NCBI GenBank assembly: GCA_030998225.1 | Contig: JAPYXD010000403.1 | Span: 4,650,001 to 4,714,000 of the forward strand | From: Diplolepis rosae | Taxonomy: Eukaryota; Arthropoda; Insecta; Hymenoptera; Diplolepididae | Direction: 5' to 3' | Length of the DNA stretch: 64,000 nucleotides | Part shown: positions 45,804-57,137 of the stretch, one piece after another | Numbering within the stretch: position 1 is the stretch's first letter | How the letters are laid out: each line of letters starts with the position of its first letter | Notes under the pieces: generated by a model | The model's database searches: none | What the model was told of the DNA's origin: nothing | Seen by the model: the letters and a program-made list of their open reading frames with translations, nothing else | Position numbers and translations under genes: made by a program

Positions 45804-46730
45804 CTACTGTGGGCAAAAACTAAGGTGAATTTTGTTATAAAATTAAAAATCTTCATTTATTTATCCAAATCAATTTCATCCTGTTCAAAGTAATCCCCTC
45901 CCGATATAATGCACTTATGCCAACGTTTTTTCCAATCGTCGAAACACTTGTTAAATTCGATTTCCGGAATTGCCCTCAAAACCTTCTTTGATTCGAGTTG
46001 TATCTATTCAATCGTGTCAAAACTGTGTCCTCGGAGTGGTCTTTTGAGTATGGGGAATAACCAAAAGTCACGCAGAGCCAAATCAGGCGAATATGTTGGT
46101 TGTGGAACGATATGCGTTAAGTTTTTGGCGAAATGGTCACGAAGAACGAGTGCAATGTGAGCCGGCGCATTATCGTGATGCAAAAACCACGAGTTGCTTG
46201 CCCAAAATATCTTTTGAAACGGTGTTGAGTGGTTCTCTTGAAATGCCAATAGTGTCAGCAAGGTCTCTAATTGTCAATCGACGATTTTTGTGCACTAATT
46301 CTTTGATTTGATTGACGTATTGCGCGTCAGTTGATGTTGATGGTCGTCCGGGGTATTCCAAGTCATCAACAGGTTCTCTGCCTTCTTTGAAGTCATTGTA
46401 CCATTTATAAACATTTTTCTGCGACATGGTCAAATCACCGAAGGCCTTCTGCAACATTCTGAATGTTTCCGCAACTGAAATTTCATCCCGCAAACAAAAT
46501 TTAATGGCACTTCTTTGCTCAACAAATTCAGACATTTTAAAAATCGAAAAAATCACTTTTAGTCGTTTAGAAAACACATGCGTAACTATGTAACAAATGA
46601 TGACGTTGACATGAAATTTGGCACAGATGTCAGTAACAGTAGGACCAACATAAAAATAAAAGAGTTCGCCCGAATCGGTTAGCCCGCGAAGTTTAAATTA
46701 AAAATTCACCTTAGATTTTGCCCACAGTAG
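45804..46730 (-). mobile_element. DD34D mariner, second family, internally deleted
   Basis: Ends CTACTGTGGGCAAAA and TTTTGCCCACAGTAG, flanked by TA (45802-45803, 46731-46732). 927 bp. The empty site again matches the repeat near 16630. Same family as the split copy at 39337. Confidence 0.9.
46004..46577 (-). pseudogene. DD34D mariner transposase, two fragments
   Basis: The N-terminal frame (46170-46577) holds the paired helix-turn-helix region ([43 protein letters not shown]). It runs into a deletion that removes the first catalytic aspartate block. The frame at 46004-46261 carries [19 protein letters not shown] and TYSPDLALRDFWLFP, the second and third aspartates spaced 34 residues. A frame break separates the two. 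Confidence 0.85.
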
Positions 46731-46866
46731 TACATATGTGTATCAAAATTCAAATAAGAGTTTGTATGTTTTAAGATGGAAGTATTTTAAATTGAATATA
46801 CACGTCAGTAAAAAAAACTTTCATTACATGTAATGCAAGTTTAATACAAAAATTTTTAACAGTGTA

Positions 46867-47784
46867 CTCTCTAAGATAGTACTACTTGCTATAAAATTTA
46901 TCTTCCTCTAATAGCTTGATAATATAATCGAAGAATATCACCAGAAATGAAAAAGCTGTATCCCTGAAACAAGTGGCTTTTCTTATTACTTCCACCTTCT
47001 TCTAATCGTAACCGCAACAATTATTGTCATGCCGTTAAAGAGGACTATCTGGTAGCATCCCAAGGGGGATCCTTTTCGCAGGTAGTTTAGCTACCCATGG
47101 GACTCAACCGCGTTTTGTGTCCTCCGTGTCATTCAGGCTCGTCCGCGACCAAGGACGAAAAGATCAGTCTCCTGATACGCGTAAGTGCACCAGTGAGTCA
47201 CACGCGAGTCATACCGCCGTGGAGACCGGTTCGACAACTTATGATGCCCAGTTTTTCCAAAACAAGACGCATCGCTGCCATTTTTGTCCGTTTAGCGTCT
47301 AATATGGCACAATACAGGAGCAAATGAATCTTTCATCAAGCATGACAGAAAAGACTACTCGACCCTGAGAGAACGAGAATATCCAAGCGTATTATACTCG
47401 AGAATTTGAAATTGGTAGAAAGAGAGAGGAGGGGAGCAACTTTAGCGACTGACGCAGTAAATCACCGTAACAGAACGCCTTTTTCGAAGGATGCGATATA
47501 ATGAACGGCATTATTGAGATAACGTTGTCTTACCACAACATTCAGCTTTGCGAATACTTTAAGATTAAAAAAAGATAAAGATGAGAGTAATAGCCATTAA
47601 ATAGATGATTTAAGGTGCAAATTAGTATTTGAAAGACAGTAAATGGCATTGAACTCTTTTAATGATATTTTATTGAAATGTCGGCGAGTAAGACGTGTGG
47701 CAATTCATCTTGTTCTTATTTTGAGATTTATTGCTTAATAATCATTATGCCCTATACATTTTTCGGTAAGCTCTAAATCCCTCA
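46867..47784. other. Unique DNA with GC-rich block
   Basis: 47040-47340 is GC-richer. One plus frame there ends HRCHFCPFSV before a stop, vaguely zinc-finger-like (C-x2-C) without the histidine half, and CGCGTAAGT near 47178 resembles a splice donor. Not enough to call a gene. Confidence 0.3.
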
Positions 47785-48735
47785 CCCAGGTGGAAATTTA
47801 CAACTGGCTTGGTACCGTGCCAGTCGATACTGGCGTTGTACTGGCATAATACTGGCTGGGTACTGGTATTCGTCCGAAATGTCACTCGTCTGGAAGCTGT
47901 CCGTTGGTACTGGGGCAGAACCAAACCAGTATCGCGCTAACGCTCGGCATAAATCCCTAAGTCGGCTTCTAGCCAGCACTTGGATTCCATACTGGGGCAG
48001 TACTAAACCAGTACCGCGCCAACGCCCGGAAAAACTCCCAATTCAGATTCTAGCCAACACTTGGACTCCATACTGGGGCAGTACTAAACCAGTATCGCGC
48101 CAACGCTTGGCGCGGTACTAATGATCAGTACTGGCATTGCACCTCATTTACAACTGGCGCGGTACTATGCCGTTCGTACACCGAAATTTTTTTTTTTCCG
48201 AGAGTCAACTATTACCCATAGTTAAGTCTAACCTAGTTGAAATAACACGGATTCCTGTTTAAGAGAATCACGTATATACAGTTAAACAAACCAATATAAA
48301 CCTTGTTACAGAGAAATAAATAATTCTAGTTCTATTAACAATTAAATTTAATTAATATTGCTATGATGTTATTACAAAACTCCGCTGTAAAAAGAATATC
48401 TTCTGTATTTATTACTTTTTAACTGTGTAAACAAAAAATTTATTTTTGTCAATAATTCTTTAAGACCCACTTTTATCAATATAAATTTTGCTCTAGTAGA
48501 TCATAAACGTAAAGTTGTTTTTTGGTTATGTTTAATACATGCGCCTGAAAGGATCTGTCCGTCAAATCAACTTGCTTTCTTTGTTTTTCTTACTAAACTT
48601 GAACTTTGTCCTATTAATTAGGATTGCAAAATTGGCGGCTGTCCTAACTAGGCAAAATAGTTGATTCCTTGTACACGGGTAGAAGGAATTTTTTTCGGTG
48701 TAAGATCCGGCATAAGTCCGTCTTTTCCGCCTGGG
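47785..48735. repeat. Divergent GTACTGG-family copy with nested element
   Basis: CCCAGGTGGAAATTTACAAC at the left. An internal segment of about 78 bp (TACTGGGGCAGTACTAAACC onward) is repeated. The unit is split at 48178 and resumes at 48703 with CCGGCATAAGTCCG to CCGCCTGGG. Confidence 0.8.
48179..48700. mobile_element. CACCGAAA-ended element nested in a GTACTGG copy
   Basis: CACCGAAATTTTTTTTTTTCC and GGAATTTTTTTCGGTG, flanked by TA (48177-48178, 48701-48702). Removal restores the GTACTGG reading GTTCGTAAGATCCGGC, parallel to intact copies. Non-coding, 522 bp. Confidence 0.85.
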
Positions 48736-49220
48736 TAAGGGTTCGAGACTATACTGATTTTCTACGTGCTAAAAGCCATTTATACAATGTCATTTATCTT
48801 CTAGTTTTATATGTCAGTTTTGAATTATAGGTCTATTATTACTTTGGGACTAGTTCCCAATTTCTCTTTCTAATCGATTCCTGTCTATGTATATTCATTA
48901 AAAGTAACCATTAGATCGTAATTGATCCTACATAAATGTAGGATTGTTATTAGAGTTTTGGGAATCCATATCTATAGATGTGGAAATCAGATTTAACGCG
49001 ACTCGCTGAAGAAATATAATCGCTGAAGCGGAAGGTCGGTGTGCGTTAATTTTGGAAAGGCACAGCCAGCATCCGACCTCTAAGCCGCTTTCCAGAAATG
49101 AAAATATCTTTATGGTTTTTTTTCTTCCGAAGAAAATTTATACAATTAGTGAACTCGTACGCGCCATTTTACTTTTTCAACTCAAGAACATAAGCCTTAT
49201 TCCATGAAAGTATTCGAACT
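48736..49220. other. Unique DNA
   Basis: No feature recognised. Confidence 0.4.
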
Positions 49221-49224
49221 TTAA

Positions 49225-49505
49225 GGCCATGGACCAACCTGTTCACGTGACTCGATTCCTACTTCAACGGCATTTCAGTTTATGTAATCCCATTTCCATA
49301 AAAAATAAGATAGGTAATTGGAAATTTGTAAAATAAAGTGTATTAACACAAGTCTATCTTTTAATAAATTTTTATAATTATAAAAAAAAAAAAATTATTT
49401 TCGACACCATAAGTAGTCTATCTACGCCCGCTTTTATCTTCTCTACCATTTCCCAAATTTCGGAAACAAAATGTTATGAATTCTGGGCACAAATATGTAG
49501 AAACC
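49225..49505. mobile_element. TTAAGGCC-family fragment
   Basis: GGCCATGGACCAACCTGTTC after TTAA (49221-49224), followed by a segment shared with 1700, 33570 and 56800 (AGTAGTCTATCTACG). Right end not found. Confidence 0.5.
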
Positions 49506-49508
49506 TAC

Positions 49509-49718
49509 ACAGAAAAAAATAGTTCAATAAAGTTTATAGAACTTTTAAAGAGTTGGGGATACAGGCATTCAGGGAACCGAGTTCTAGGAAATTTAAAGAA
49601 CTTTTAGAATAAAATTCAGAACATTCAATGGTTTTTCCTGAATATTACGCATTTTATAATGTCCGTATTCCCAACTCTTTAACAGTTCTATAAACTTTAC
49701 TAAACTATTTTTTCCGTG
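49509..49718. mobile_element. CACAGAAAAAAATAG MITE
   Basis: CACAGAAAAAAATAGTTCAA with its inverse CTATTTTTTCCGTG, flanked by TA. Arms of about 50 bp include AAAGAGTTGGG/CCCAACTCTTT. 210 bp. Confidence 0.8.
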
Positions 49719-51097
49719 TAAAATCAATATTTGCTCATTTTTGTAATAATAAAGTATACATTTTTATTTAAAAATATTTGATTCCAAGATAGAATGTATG
49801 GAAGAGACAATAAAAAAAAACTAAATCATCGCAAAACAAGTTCAGATAATTGATTGAGTTGCAATTAAATTAAGGTCGATGGAGCAACGCCCTTCTCGGA
49901 GATCAGTTGCAATAAATCTTTAAAATTTGAAGCGGCAGCAAGACTGGTGACGCACTGCAGGATTTAATTAAACGGAAGTCGGAAGTTAACGAGCACGTAA
50001 TCCAACGAATTGGAAACCATCAGGACCTTCTAACATCATTTTGCTTTTGGAAGTTTATCCAGTTCAATTTCATAATTTGCAACGATCAGAATAATTCGAA
50101 ATCCATAAAGTATAATAGTAGAAAGGAATAATATAATTAATCCAATTTCAAAAGAATTATATCACTAATTTAATTCACAAAGTAAATAAGGTATATCGTT
50201 CGACTTGGAAACTTGCTTTACTTATAAAACCTTTAAAGGAGAAAAATGAATTGTGAGTTTTCTTTCTACCAGATGCTTCGAAATGACAAGATCCAATAAC
50301 ATAACCTGCAAACATAAAATTCATATATATTTCGGAATTCCTCACTTCGTAATTTCATCTTCGAATAAAATCTAGATGAAAAGTGATAGAATATTGATCT
50401 TTCGTGTAACAGATTCTATTCGTAGGAACTTTTTCTACTGTTAAAATTCGATACTCTTGATTGTAAACGTGTGAAAGGGCTGCGGGCTGGCTCCCCTTAG
50501 TTCAAATTCTGTAGCCCCTCACCCCCGTCTTCATACTTTTATTCGAACCGGCCATTGTACTCGGATATGAGTGGGTGAGAACCGACATATCCCGATAGGT
50601 AAGACTGAGGGTCTGGAATTACGGGACTCGATTCCGCCGGAGCTGAGGGAGATGATTTGCCGATGACCACGTATTCTCGTTAGACACTTGACTTGGTTTC
50701 AAGTGACGGTCGTCAGCGGATTGCTCGCGCATTATGTCGCTGCTAGAGTGAAACGATCTACTGAGAACCGAACACCTTACCACGAAACTCGCAATAAAGG
50801 CGAGGAACGTCACTCTCACGAAATCGATACCCTTGGAGATCTAAGCCATGAGACGTTCTCTTCGCCAGATTCAGTCAGATAGTATTCCACACTGCTGACG
50901 ATGTCTTGTTCTGTAGCTTTCAAGTCCCATGTTCCCTAAAGTCGAATAAAATGTACTTATATGCAAAAAACGATATACTGAAAGATTCGTGATTTGATTA
51001 CTAACTTTCTCTAAATAATTTCAGTTGATTAGTAGAAAAGTGTATCACTTGCTGTGATAATGGAGCTCCTCCACTCGAAATATGATACATAATTGAG

Positions 51098-51170
51098 TTC
51101 CGTAACTAAGATGATAGAGGATTCAACCGGGAATCGAAAGGTCCTGGGCTCGATACCCAGCGAAGTGGAA
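51098..51170 (+). pseudogene. Degenerate tRNA-like sequence
   Basis: TAACTAAGATGATAGAG resembles a tRNA D-arm/A box, and CTGGG CTCGATA CCCAG is a perfect T arm with B-box character. The anticodon arm GATTC/GAATC pairs, but there is no acceptor stem. It is most likely an old head of the tRNA-SINE seen at 62968-63641. Confidence 0.5.
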
Positions 51171-52452
51171 TCGTACCATTTTCAGAGGAAATTTTTTCAA
51201 ATATATTGGAAGTTCCATCTGGTCTTGAATGATGTTAAGTAAATTCAAAATCCCAGGTAGATAAGGTCAAAATATTTATACTTATTCGACGGAAGAATTG
51301 AATTTGCCAGACACATTCGAACGGGGTGGGTCGTACCTACTGAAGCACATTAAAAATTTAATAACGCCCCTCACTTAAATGCTAATCTAGGGGGATATTC
51401 TTAATTCAGTGGTTCTCAATCTTCAATAATTAATTAGTAACTAAATTGAAAATCTGATATTATTAAATCAGAATTTATCTTCACAACACCCGTTATATGA
51501 TTTTCGTAACGACAAAATTTCATGTTTTCCTCTCATTTCTTTCCGCATTTCCTCTATCATCTTTTCTCTTTCAAACAGAAGTACATCATAAATTCCCTCC
51601 TCTCCCTGTTCAACCTCGCAGTTTTACGAGAGTTCTGACACCCGTGAGTGCCAATAAATAAAAGCTCACGTAAATTTACTAAGTAAAAAACATTCTGCTG
51701 TTTCAAATTAACATATTCAAAAATAATAAATAGCTTAAAATGGAGAGTTTGATAAAGGGCATTTATCACTGGAGTTAACCAACTTGAATGCTTACTGACC
51801 ATACTAATTAGCCCAATAAACTAAAATATAACCCTGACACATTGTAAAAGAACTTTTCTCGTGCTATTTATTAACCTAAAAAAATAACTGATTAGATAAA
51901 AAAATGGCTTTCTCAGAAATAGCACAAAGAATTAATCCGATAAGTTTCAATAAAAAAAATGAATGTATTACTTTCACCCTCCCCTTCATCGTTTAATCAA
52001 TCAAATGAGTGCCCGCAGGTCGAGCACCGCTTACAGAAAGATCCTCGGAATATTCGAGCGAATAATATCGTTGGACTACATCGTCGAAACGCTGGGTCGA
52101 GAGTTGGTGGATGGGGGGATTTAGCCATTTTCGGGGGTACGCTCCCCCAAACACAGGGAATACAGCACAGAGCGTGTAACGTCCCACTGTCAACCGACCC
52201 TTCCACACGGAGGGTCTGCCCTATGATTTGTAGCCGCGCTATAATGCTAACGCTTCTCTCTCTACACCCCATCCCCATCCCTCTTGATTATCCTCCTCCT
52301 CCACCACCTCCTGCATCAGGCAACAAAACCAACCACCCTATCTACTCTATCCTTCTCAGCATTTTGTCTCTATGTGTCCCTGTCTTCTCACCCCTCACAT
52401 ATCCCTCGTCCCGCAATTCCCCTCGTCATATAATTCTCATTCTCTCTCACTC

Positions 52453-52453
52453 C

Positions 52454-52485
<32 letters not shown>

Positions 52486-52505
52486 CATACATATACACAT
52501 AGGCA
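52453..52505. repeat. (CA)n microsatellite with CATA extension
   Basis: About 13 CA units then ATATACATACATATACACATAG-like degenerate repeats. ORFs through it are artefacts. Confidence 0.9.
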
Positions 52506-52806
52506 TACACATAGAGAAAAGCGATTCCTATCGGGTAGATGTTGGCGCATAGAATTATGTTGCTCAGCCAACCCTAGCGGAGTGTGGCAGTTAGTCGGTT
52601 ACTATTGGCATTGTACACTCGACGTTTGCCGAAAGCATGTGCTACCAAGAAGGGTGGAGTGACGGCATAGCAGGAATGAGAACATGGAAGGCGTTTTCGG
52701 TGATTATGATTCAATGCTTGGATGATTCACCGGTGATACGTGCTCTGAAAACTCATTTGGAAGATGCTTTTTTCACTTATGCAAAGAGAAGACTGGAGTA
52801 TCTGAC

Positions 52807-52935
52807 ACAGGATTTTCCAATTGGAGGTTTCATTTTCTATAGCCTGCTATTTTGTCAGCTGTCATAATAAAAGGTGTCATTTTTTGACAGATGACAAATA
52901 AAAACAATGCCATTAATAAAAATGGAACGATACAC
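52807..52935 (+). mobile_element. Mariner 5' end truncated by a GTACTGG element
   Basis: ACAGGATTTTCCAATTGGAGG start, then the 5' untranslated segment found inverted at 44925-45054, up to ATGGAACGATACAC, the transposase start. It stops where CCCAGGTGG begins. Confidence 0.65.
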
Positions 52936-53497
52936 CCCAGGTGGAAAAGTCGGACTCACGCCAGTATTTACAAACGGCACAGTACCGCGCCAGTTGTAAA
53001 CCAGGAACAATGCCTGTACTGGATAGTTAGTACCGGGCCGAGGGTTGGTGCGTTACTGGCATAATAAGCCCCAGTTCTGAGAATAAGTATCGACTAACAA
53101 CCGATTTCAGAGTAATGCCAGTACTGAACCAGTACAGATTTCAGTGCTGGCATGGTACCGATGTCCGGTACCGCGCCAGTACTGCAAACCCTTCTGCGGT
53201 ACCAAGCCCGTTATAAATTTTCACCTGGGCCATGGCGGAAAAGTCGGACTCACGCCAGTATTTACAAACGGCACAGTACCGCGCCAGTTGTAAACCAGGA
53301 ACAATGCCTGTACTGGATTAGTTGGTACTGGGCCGAGGGTAGGCGCGGTACTGGCATAATAAGCCCCAGTTCTGAGAACAAGTATCGGCGAACAACTGAC
53401 TTTGGAGTAATGCCAGTACTGTGCCAGTACAGATTTCAGTGCTGGCATGGTACCGATGTCGGGTACCGCGCCTGTACCGATGGACAACTTCCAGCCT
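52936..53497. repeat. GTACTGG-family, two joined units
   Basis: Units meet near 53220-53235 (CACCTGGGCCATGGCGG). The second unit is truncated after GACAACTTCCAGCC. The two units share long identical stretches, suggesting a recent duplication. Confidence 0.85.
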
Positions 53498-53634
53498 GAA
53501 AGAAATTGTTGATTGAAAATTTAGGAACAGACCACAACTTTAAATTGCAAAATAATTCTTGCCATATATGGATTTTTCAAAAATCAGGACGAATTTATTG
53601 ATTAATCTTTGTCAATTTGGAATAAAATTAATTA

Positions 53635-53956
53635 CACGGAAAAACTTTTTATAGCAAAATATTTTATTTTATACTGATAATACTAAAAAATATTAAGAAT
53701 CTAGGGAAAATCGAGTTGCAATGGTATTAATTATTCCTAGCGGACTTAAAATTTTCCACAGTCAAAATACTAAAGATTCGAAAAATTATATGAAACTTTG
53801 GTATAGGTCATAGTAAATTTTGATACAATTTATAATAAATTATCATATAGCTTATCTAAAGTTTAGTTTTTCATTGCGAGGAATTCTCATTATTACACGT
53901 TTTTCCCTAAATTGAAAGGTAGTTTAGAAAAAATGTTAAATTTGTGTTTCTCCGTG
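53635..53956. mobile_element. Family C MITE
   Basis: CACGGAAAAACTTTTTATAGC ... GTGTTTCTCCGTG flanked by TA (53633-53634, 53957-53958). It retains the family C interior complete. Confidence 0.8.
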
Positions 53957-55435
53957 TAGTAAAAGTAACATGAGCATTAAAAAACTCTGATTCACATACG
54001 AATTAAATTTTAATTTCTTTATTAGTTTTTTATTCGGGTAGCTGAGAGATGAATTTTCTATGTGGCATATTAAACTGAGTTACATATAGATTTAGCAAGG
54101 TGCGTTGAAAGATCACAATTATGCGAGATCTCTTATTCACTGTTACTTCTTCGAAATGTTTTCTGTTCAACCGTTATATCACCTCCAGCGTTTTAGCCCA
54201 TTTATAAATTACCGGAGTTCGCAAGCTGATGGCCTCCGGGTTTTCGGGATAATTAGGAACCTCCCGCTGCTGACTCGGGTAAAATTAATGGGCATGGGTT
54301 ATATAGCGAAGTGTACTCGAGGTACCTTTTTTGTTCCTTTCATCCATTCGGTTAACAATAATTATTATCGTCCCAAATTGAAATATACCTATAGCTTATA
54401 AAATTACATTTTATATTATAAATTAATTTAATCTTCACTTCTAAAAGAGTTTCTCGATTTAAAAAAATTTTTAACAATTGATGATTTACTTAATTCTCTG
54501 ATTGTTGGAAGGAATACAAATGGAAAGTAGATTGTATCCTTTTTAATACTTATAATATCGATTCATCGATGTTGAATGGAAGTGTTACGAATAGAGAACA
54601 ATAGATAAACAAATGGCTAAATGATTTCGTCCCTATTTAATTCAATCAATTTAAAAAATAGATACGCATATGAATAATTTGTTACTTCCAATATAAGACA
54701 AATTTTCAACAAAAGACCTGTTTTTAGATGAATACGCTCATTTCATATAGAAATAATTTATAAAAGTAAATAAAAAGAAAGCCATTTTGTAATAATTAGA
54801 GTCTTGGATGAGGTTCTAAGTCTTTGGGTGCAATAAAAATGACGCAACGAGTTGTGAAAAACGAGTTATGAAACGTGAAAATTCAGTGGGGCGCGAATTT
54901 ACGAGAAGTGAACGCGTGTAAACTCGAGATAAATATCTTACGGCTCGGTACGTGCCATCTTTGACCCTTCATCTTTCTAAAACTAAAAAACCGTATGAAA
55001 TTTTACACGAGTATCAGAATGAACTTTGGGTCTGAAACGTTATTTCATTTACAAAAATTCACACCATTCAGTAATATTTATTCCAACAAAGAAGAAGATT
55101 TACTTTCTTGGATCAAATTTAATTGTAAATCAAGCAAAAACGATTTATATATTTGTAAATTGCGAATAAATTGTAATATCATGTGATATATTACACTCAC
55201 GAAATAACCAATCGTATATGCGGTGCGTTTTGAATTACGGCTTCTTGACATTTTCAGGTATTCAATTAACTCGAGGGGAATAGTACAGTAAATGAACTTC
55301 CAAGTATGTCACTAAAGAGTGCCACTCACTTCGTAAATATAAATCAGCGAAAAGTATACCAATGATTACAATCAGCGTATGTACGCTGGTAATTCATTTG
55401 TACTTCACTGATGCATCAGCGTATATACGCTGATT
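53957..55435. other. Unique DNA; palindrome at right edge
   Basis: No gene recognised (ORF 54105-54401 lacks motifs). A perfect 20-bp palindrome, ATCAGCGTATATACGCTGAT, is at 55415-55434, with a decayed copy near 55371, directly beside the next GTACTGG copy. Confidence 0.45.
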
Positions 55436-55850
55436 CCCAGGTGGAAAAGTCGGTTTCATGCCAGTATTTACAAACGGCACAGTACCGTGCCAGTTGTAAA
55501 CAAGGAGCGCCGGTGGAAGGTCGTGCTCATGCCAGTACTGATCCAGTATAGATTTCCGTACTGACATGGTAAAGATGCCCAGTACCTCGCCAGTACCGAT
55601 GGACAACTCCCAGCCAAGTTACCTTCCGAAGCGGCGCCGGTGGAAGGCCGTGCTCATACCAGTACCGCACCAGTACTGAACAAGTACAGATTTCAGTGCT
55701 GGCATGGTACCGACGTCCAGTACCGATGGACAACTTCCCGGAGTTACCTTTCGGAGCCATGTCGGTGGTTTGCCGTGCTTATGCCAGCATCGCGCCAGTA
55801 CTGAACCAGTACAGATTTAATTGCTGGCATGGTACCGACTACTGATTACT
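55436..55850. repeat. GTACTGG-family copy, rearranged
   Basis: CCCAGGTGGAAAAGTCGG at the left; the internal GGACAACTT to GGCCGTGCTTATGCC block is repeated about three times and the right terminus is missing. Confidence 0.8.
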
Positions 55851-56842
55851 TCAGTCAAATCAACTGATTTAACAGTAAAAAAGATTTTTCCCTGTTGAAT
55901 CTGTGAACATTAACTGATTTAACAGTGAAAAATATTTGTTTCACTAATGAATCAGTGTTTATACGTTACTAAAAAAAATCTCTATTACATGCAATGGAAG
56001 TTTAATACAGAAATTCCTAACAATGAAGCTTTTGATTTATTATTGTCGTAATGTTGCTTTTTTACGAATAAAACAAACAGATTTTTTCGTCTTTAAAGAA
56101 GAAGTGACGTTTTTGTTAGGGTCAAGCGGTATTTAGCAAACATCGAGTACATAGGAGCAAAACCTTTGATCGCCACGCGGCGACGTTTTTACTTACGGGA
56201 AACAACGTCTCGCTTCGCCGCAAGATGGAAAAAAGTCAAGGGAGTATAAATCAATTTGCACTAGCATCGATTCGTTATAATGTTTTTTCTTTTGATGGAA
56301 CAGTAGAAAGTTGAGGCGTTTACCGCTTCCTTGGTCAGTATTTTCAACTACCAAAAAAACTTGATTTTATTTTCTACTTGTTATTATTAAATATCTCAGT
56401 TTTTTTTTCGCATAATCAAATGAAACGAAACATTTTATCCCAGAATTGAGCAAATACTGATAAAATTTGTATTCTTCCATTCAATATCAATTGGCGATAG
56501 TTTTTCTTGGTTTACTCAGTGTCGTCGAGAATTGAGTTAAGAAAATAATTTTTCAAACATACCCTGTATGTGCTTTCAAACTAAGAACCTTTGATACTTA
56601 GGAAATTAGCAAATTTGATTAAATTTAGGTCTTTGCATGTTTACATTTAGAATAAATAAATAAATTTTCCACAATTTGCGAAATGGTAGAAAAGATAAAA
56701 ACGGTCAAAGATAGACAACTTTTGGTTTGGAAAATCAAAAAACGTTGAAATTTATAAAATCTATCGAAAACAAAAAAAATTTTATTATCAAAATTGAAAT
56801 TAGTTGATCTACGTCCTTTTTTATCTTCTCTGCCACTTCCTA
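55851..56842. other. CACTGATT-rich stretch and unique DNA
   Basis: 55851-55970 has ACTGATTTAACAGT-like words. About 55975-56030 matches the family B end (ATTACATGCAATGGAAGTTT). The remainder is unique. Confidence 0.4.
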
Positions 56843-56966
56843 CTCTCTGAACCTGAATCAGTGAAATAGTCACTGATTACATCAGTGAAAATATATCAAC
56901 TGATGAATCAGTGTCCTGCTTTGATTTCACTGAGGAATCAGTAAACTTATACACAATAATAATTAC

Positions 56967-57137
56967 AATATTTTTGGTGTACTTAGTTGGCTTTAGGGCC
57001 CAGAAAAAATGTAAACTCAAAGTTTCATATTTTCAAACGTTTCGACTCAGGTTGGAGTCCTCATCAGTGAGATTTATTTCTATAAAAAATACAAAGGAGG
57101 AAAAGTTATAAATTGCTGTGAGACGGATAAACATTTT
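56967..57137 (-). mobile_element. Hammerhead-bearing retroposon-like unit
   Basis: 171 bp flanked by the direct repeat AATAATAATTAC at 56955-56966 and 57138-57149. It shares TAGTTGGCTTTAGGGCCC and the hammerhead core with 7209 and 42940. No inverted termini. A 12-bp duplication suits retrotransposition rather than a DNA transposon. Confidence 0.7.
57026..57070 (-). ncRNA. Hammerhead-ribozyme core, canonical CTGATGAG and CGAAAC
   Basis: On the minus strand: CTGATGAG, stem II GACTC/GAGTC with loop CAACCT, then CGAAACG. Both conserved core strands are canonical. Bases before the core (AAATCTCA) can pair imperfectly with TGAGTTT downstream as stem I. The region expected to hold stem III and the cleavage triplet has lost 2 bases relative to the 42978 copy, so cleavage may be lost. 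Confidence 0.6.

Larger units (their letters stand above)
45055..46866. mobile_element. Family B MITE host interrupted by two mariners
   Basis: Pieces 45055-45075, 45732-45803 and 46731-46866 join into sequence collinear with 16550-16745, ending in TTTAACAGTG. The two gaps are exactly the mariners at 45076-45731 and 45804-46730, each with a TA duplication. Confidence 0.8.
49721..52806. other. Long stretch of mostly unique DNA, no gene confirmed
   Basis: This is the longest run without recognised transposons. GC-richer blocks at 50460-50900 and 51990-52440. At 50619-50882 both strands are open without ATG starts, so exon status is undecidable. 52637-52867 is an open frame that runs into a mariner end. 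Small repeats inside are listed separately. Confidence 0.35.

Noticed and set aside
51959..52552. 197-residue plus ORF, the longest in the track
   Set aside because: Starts ATG in a GC-richer block but passes through proline-rich low-complexity and the (CA)n microsatellite, ending in HTHTHT-like runs; the opposite strand is also open. No domain, so not called as a gene.
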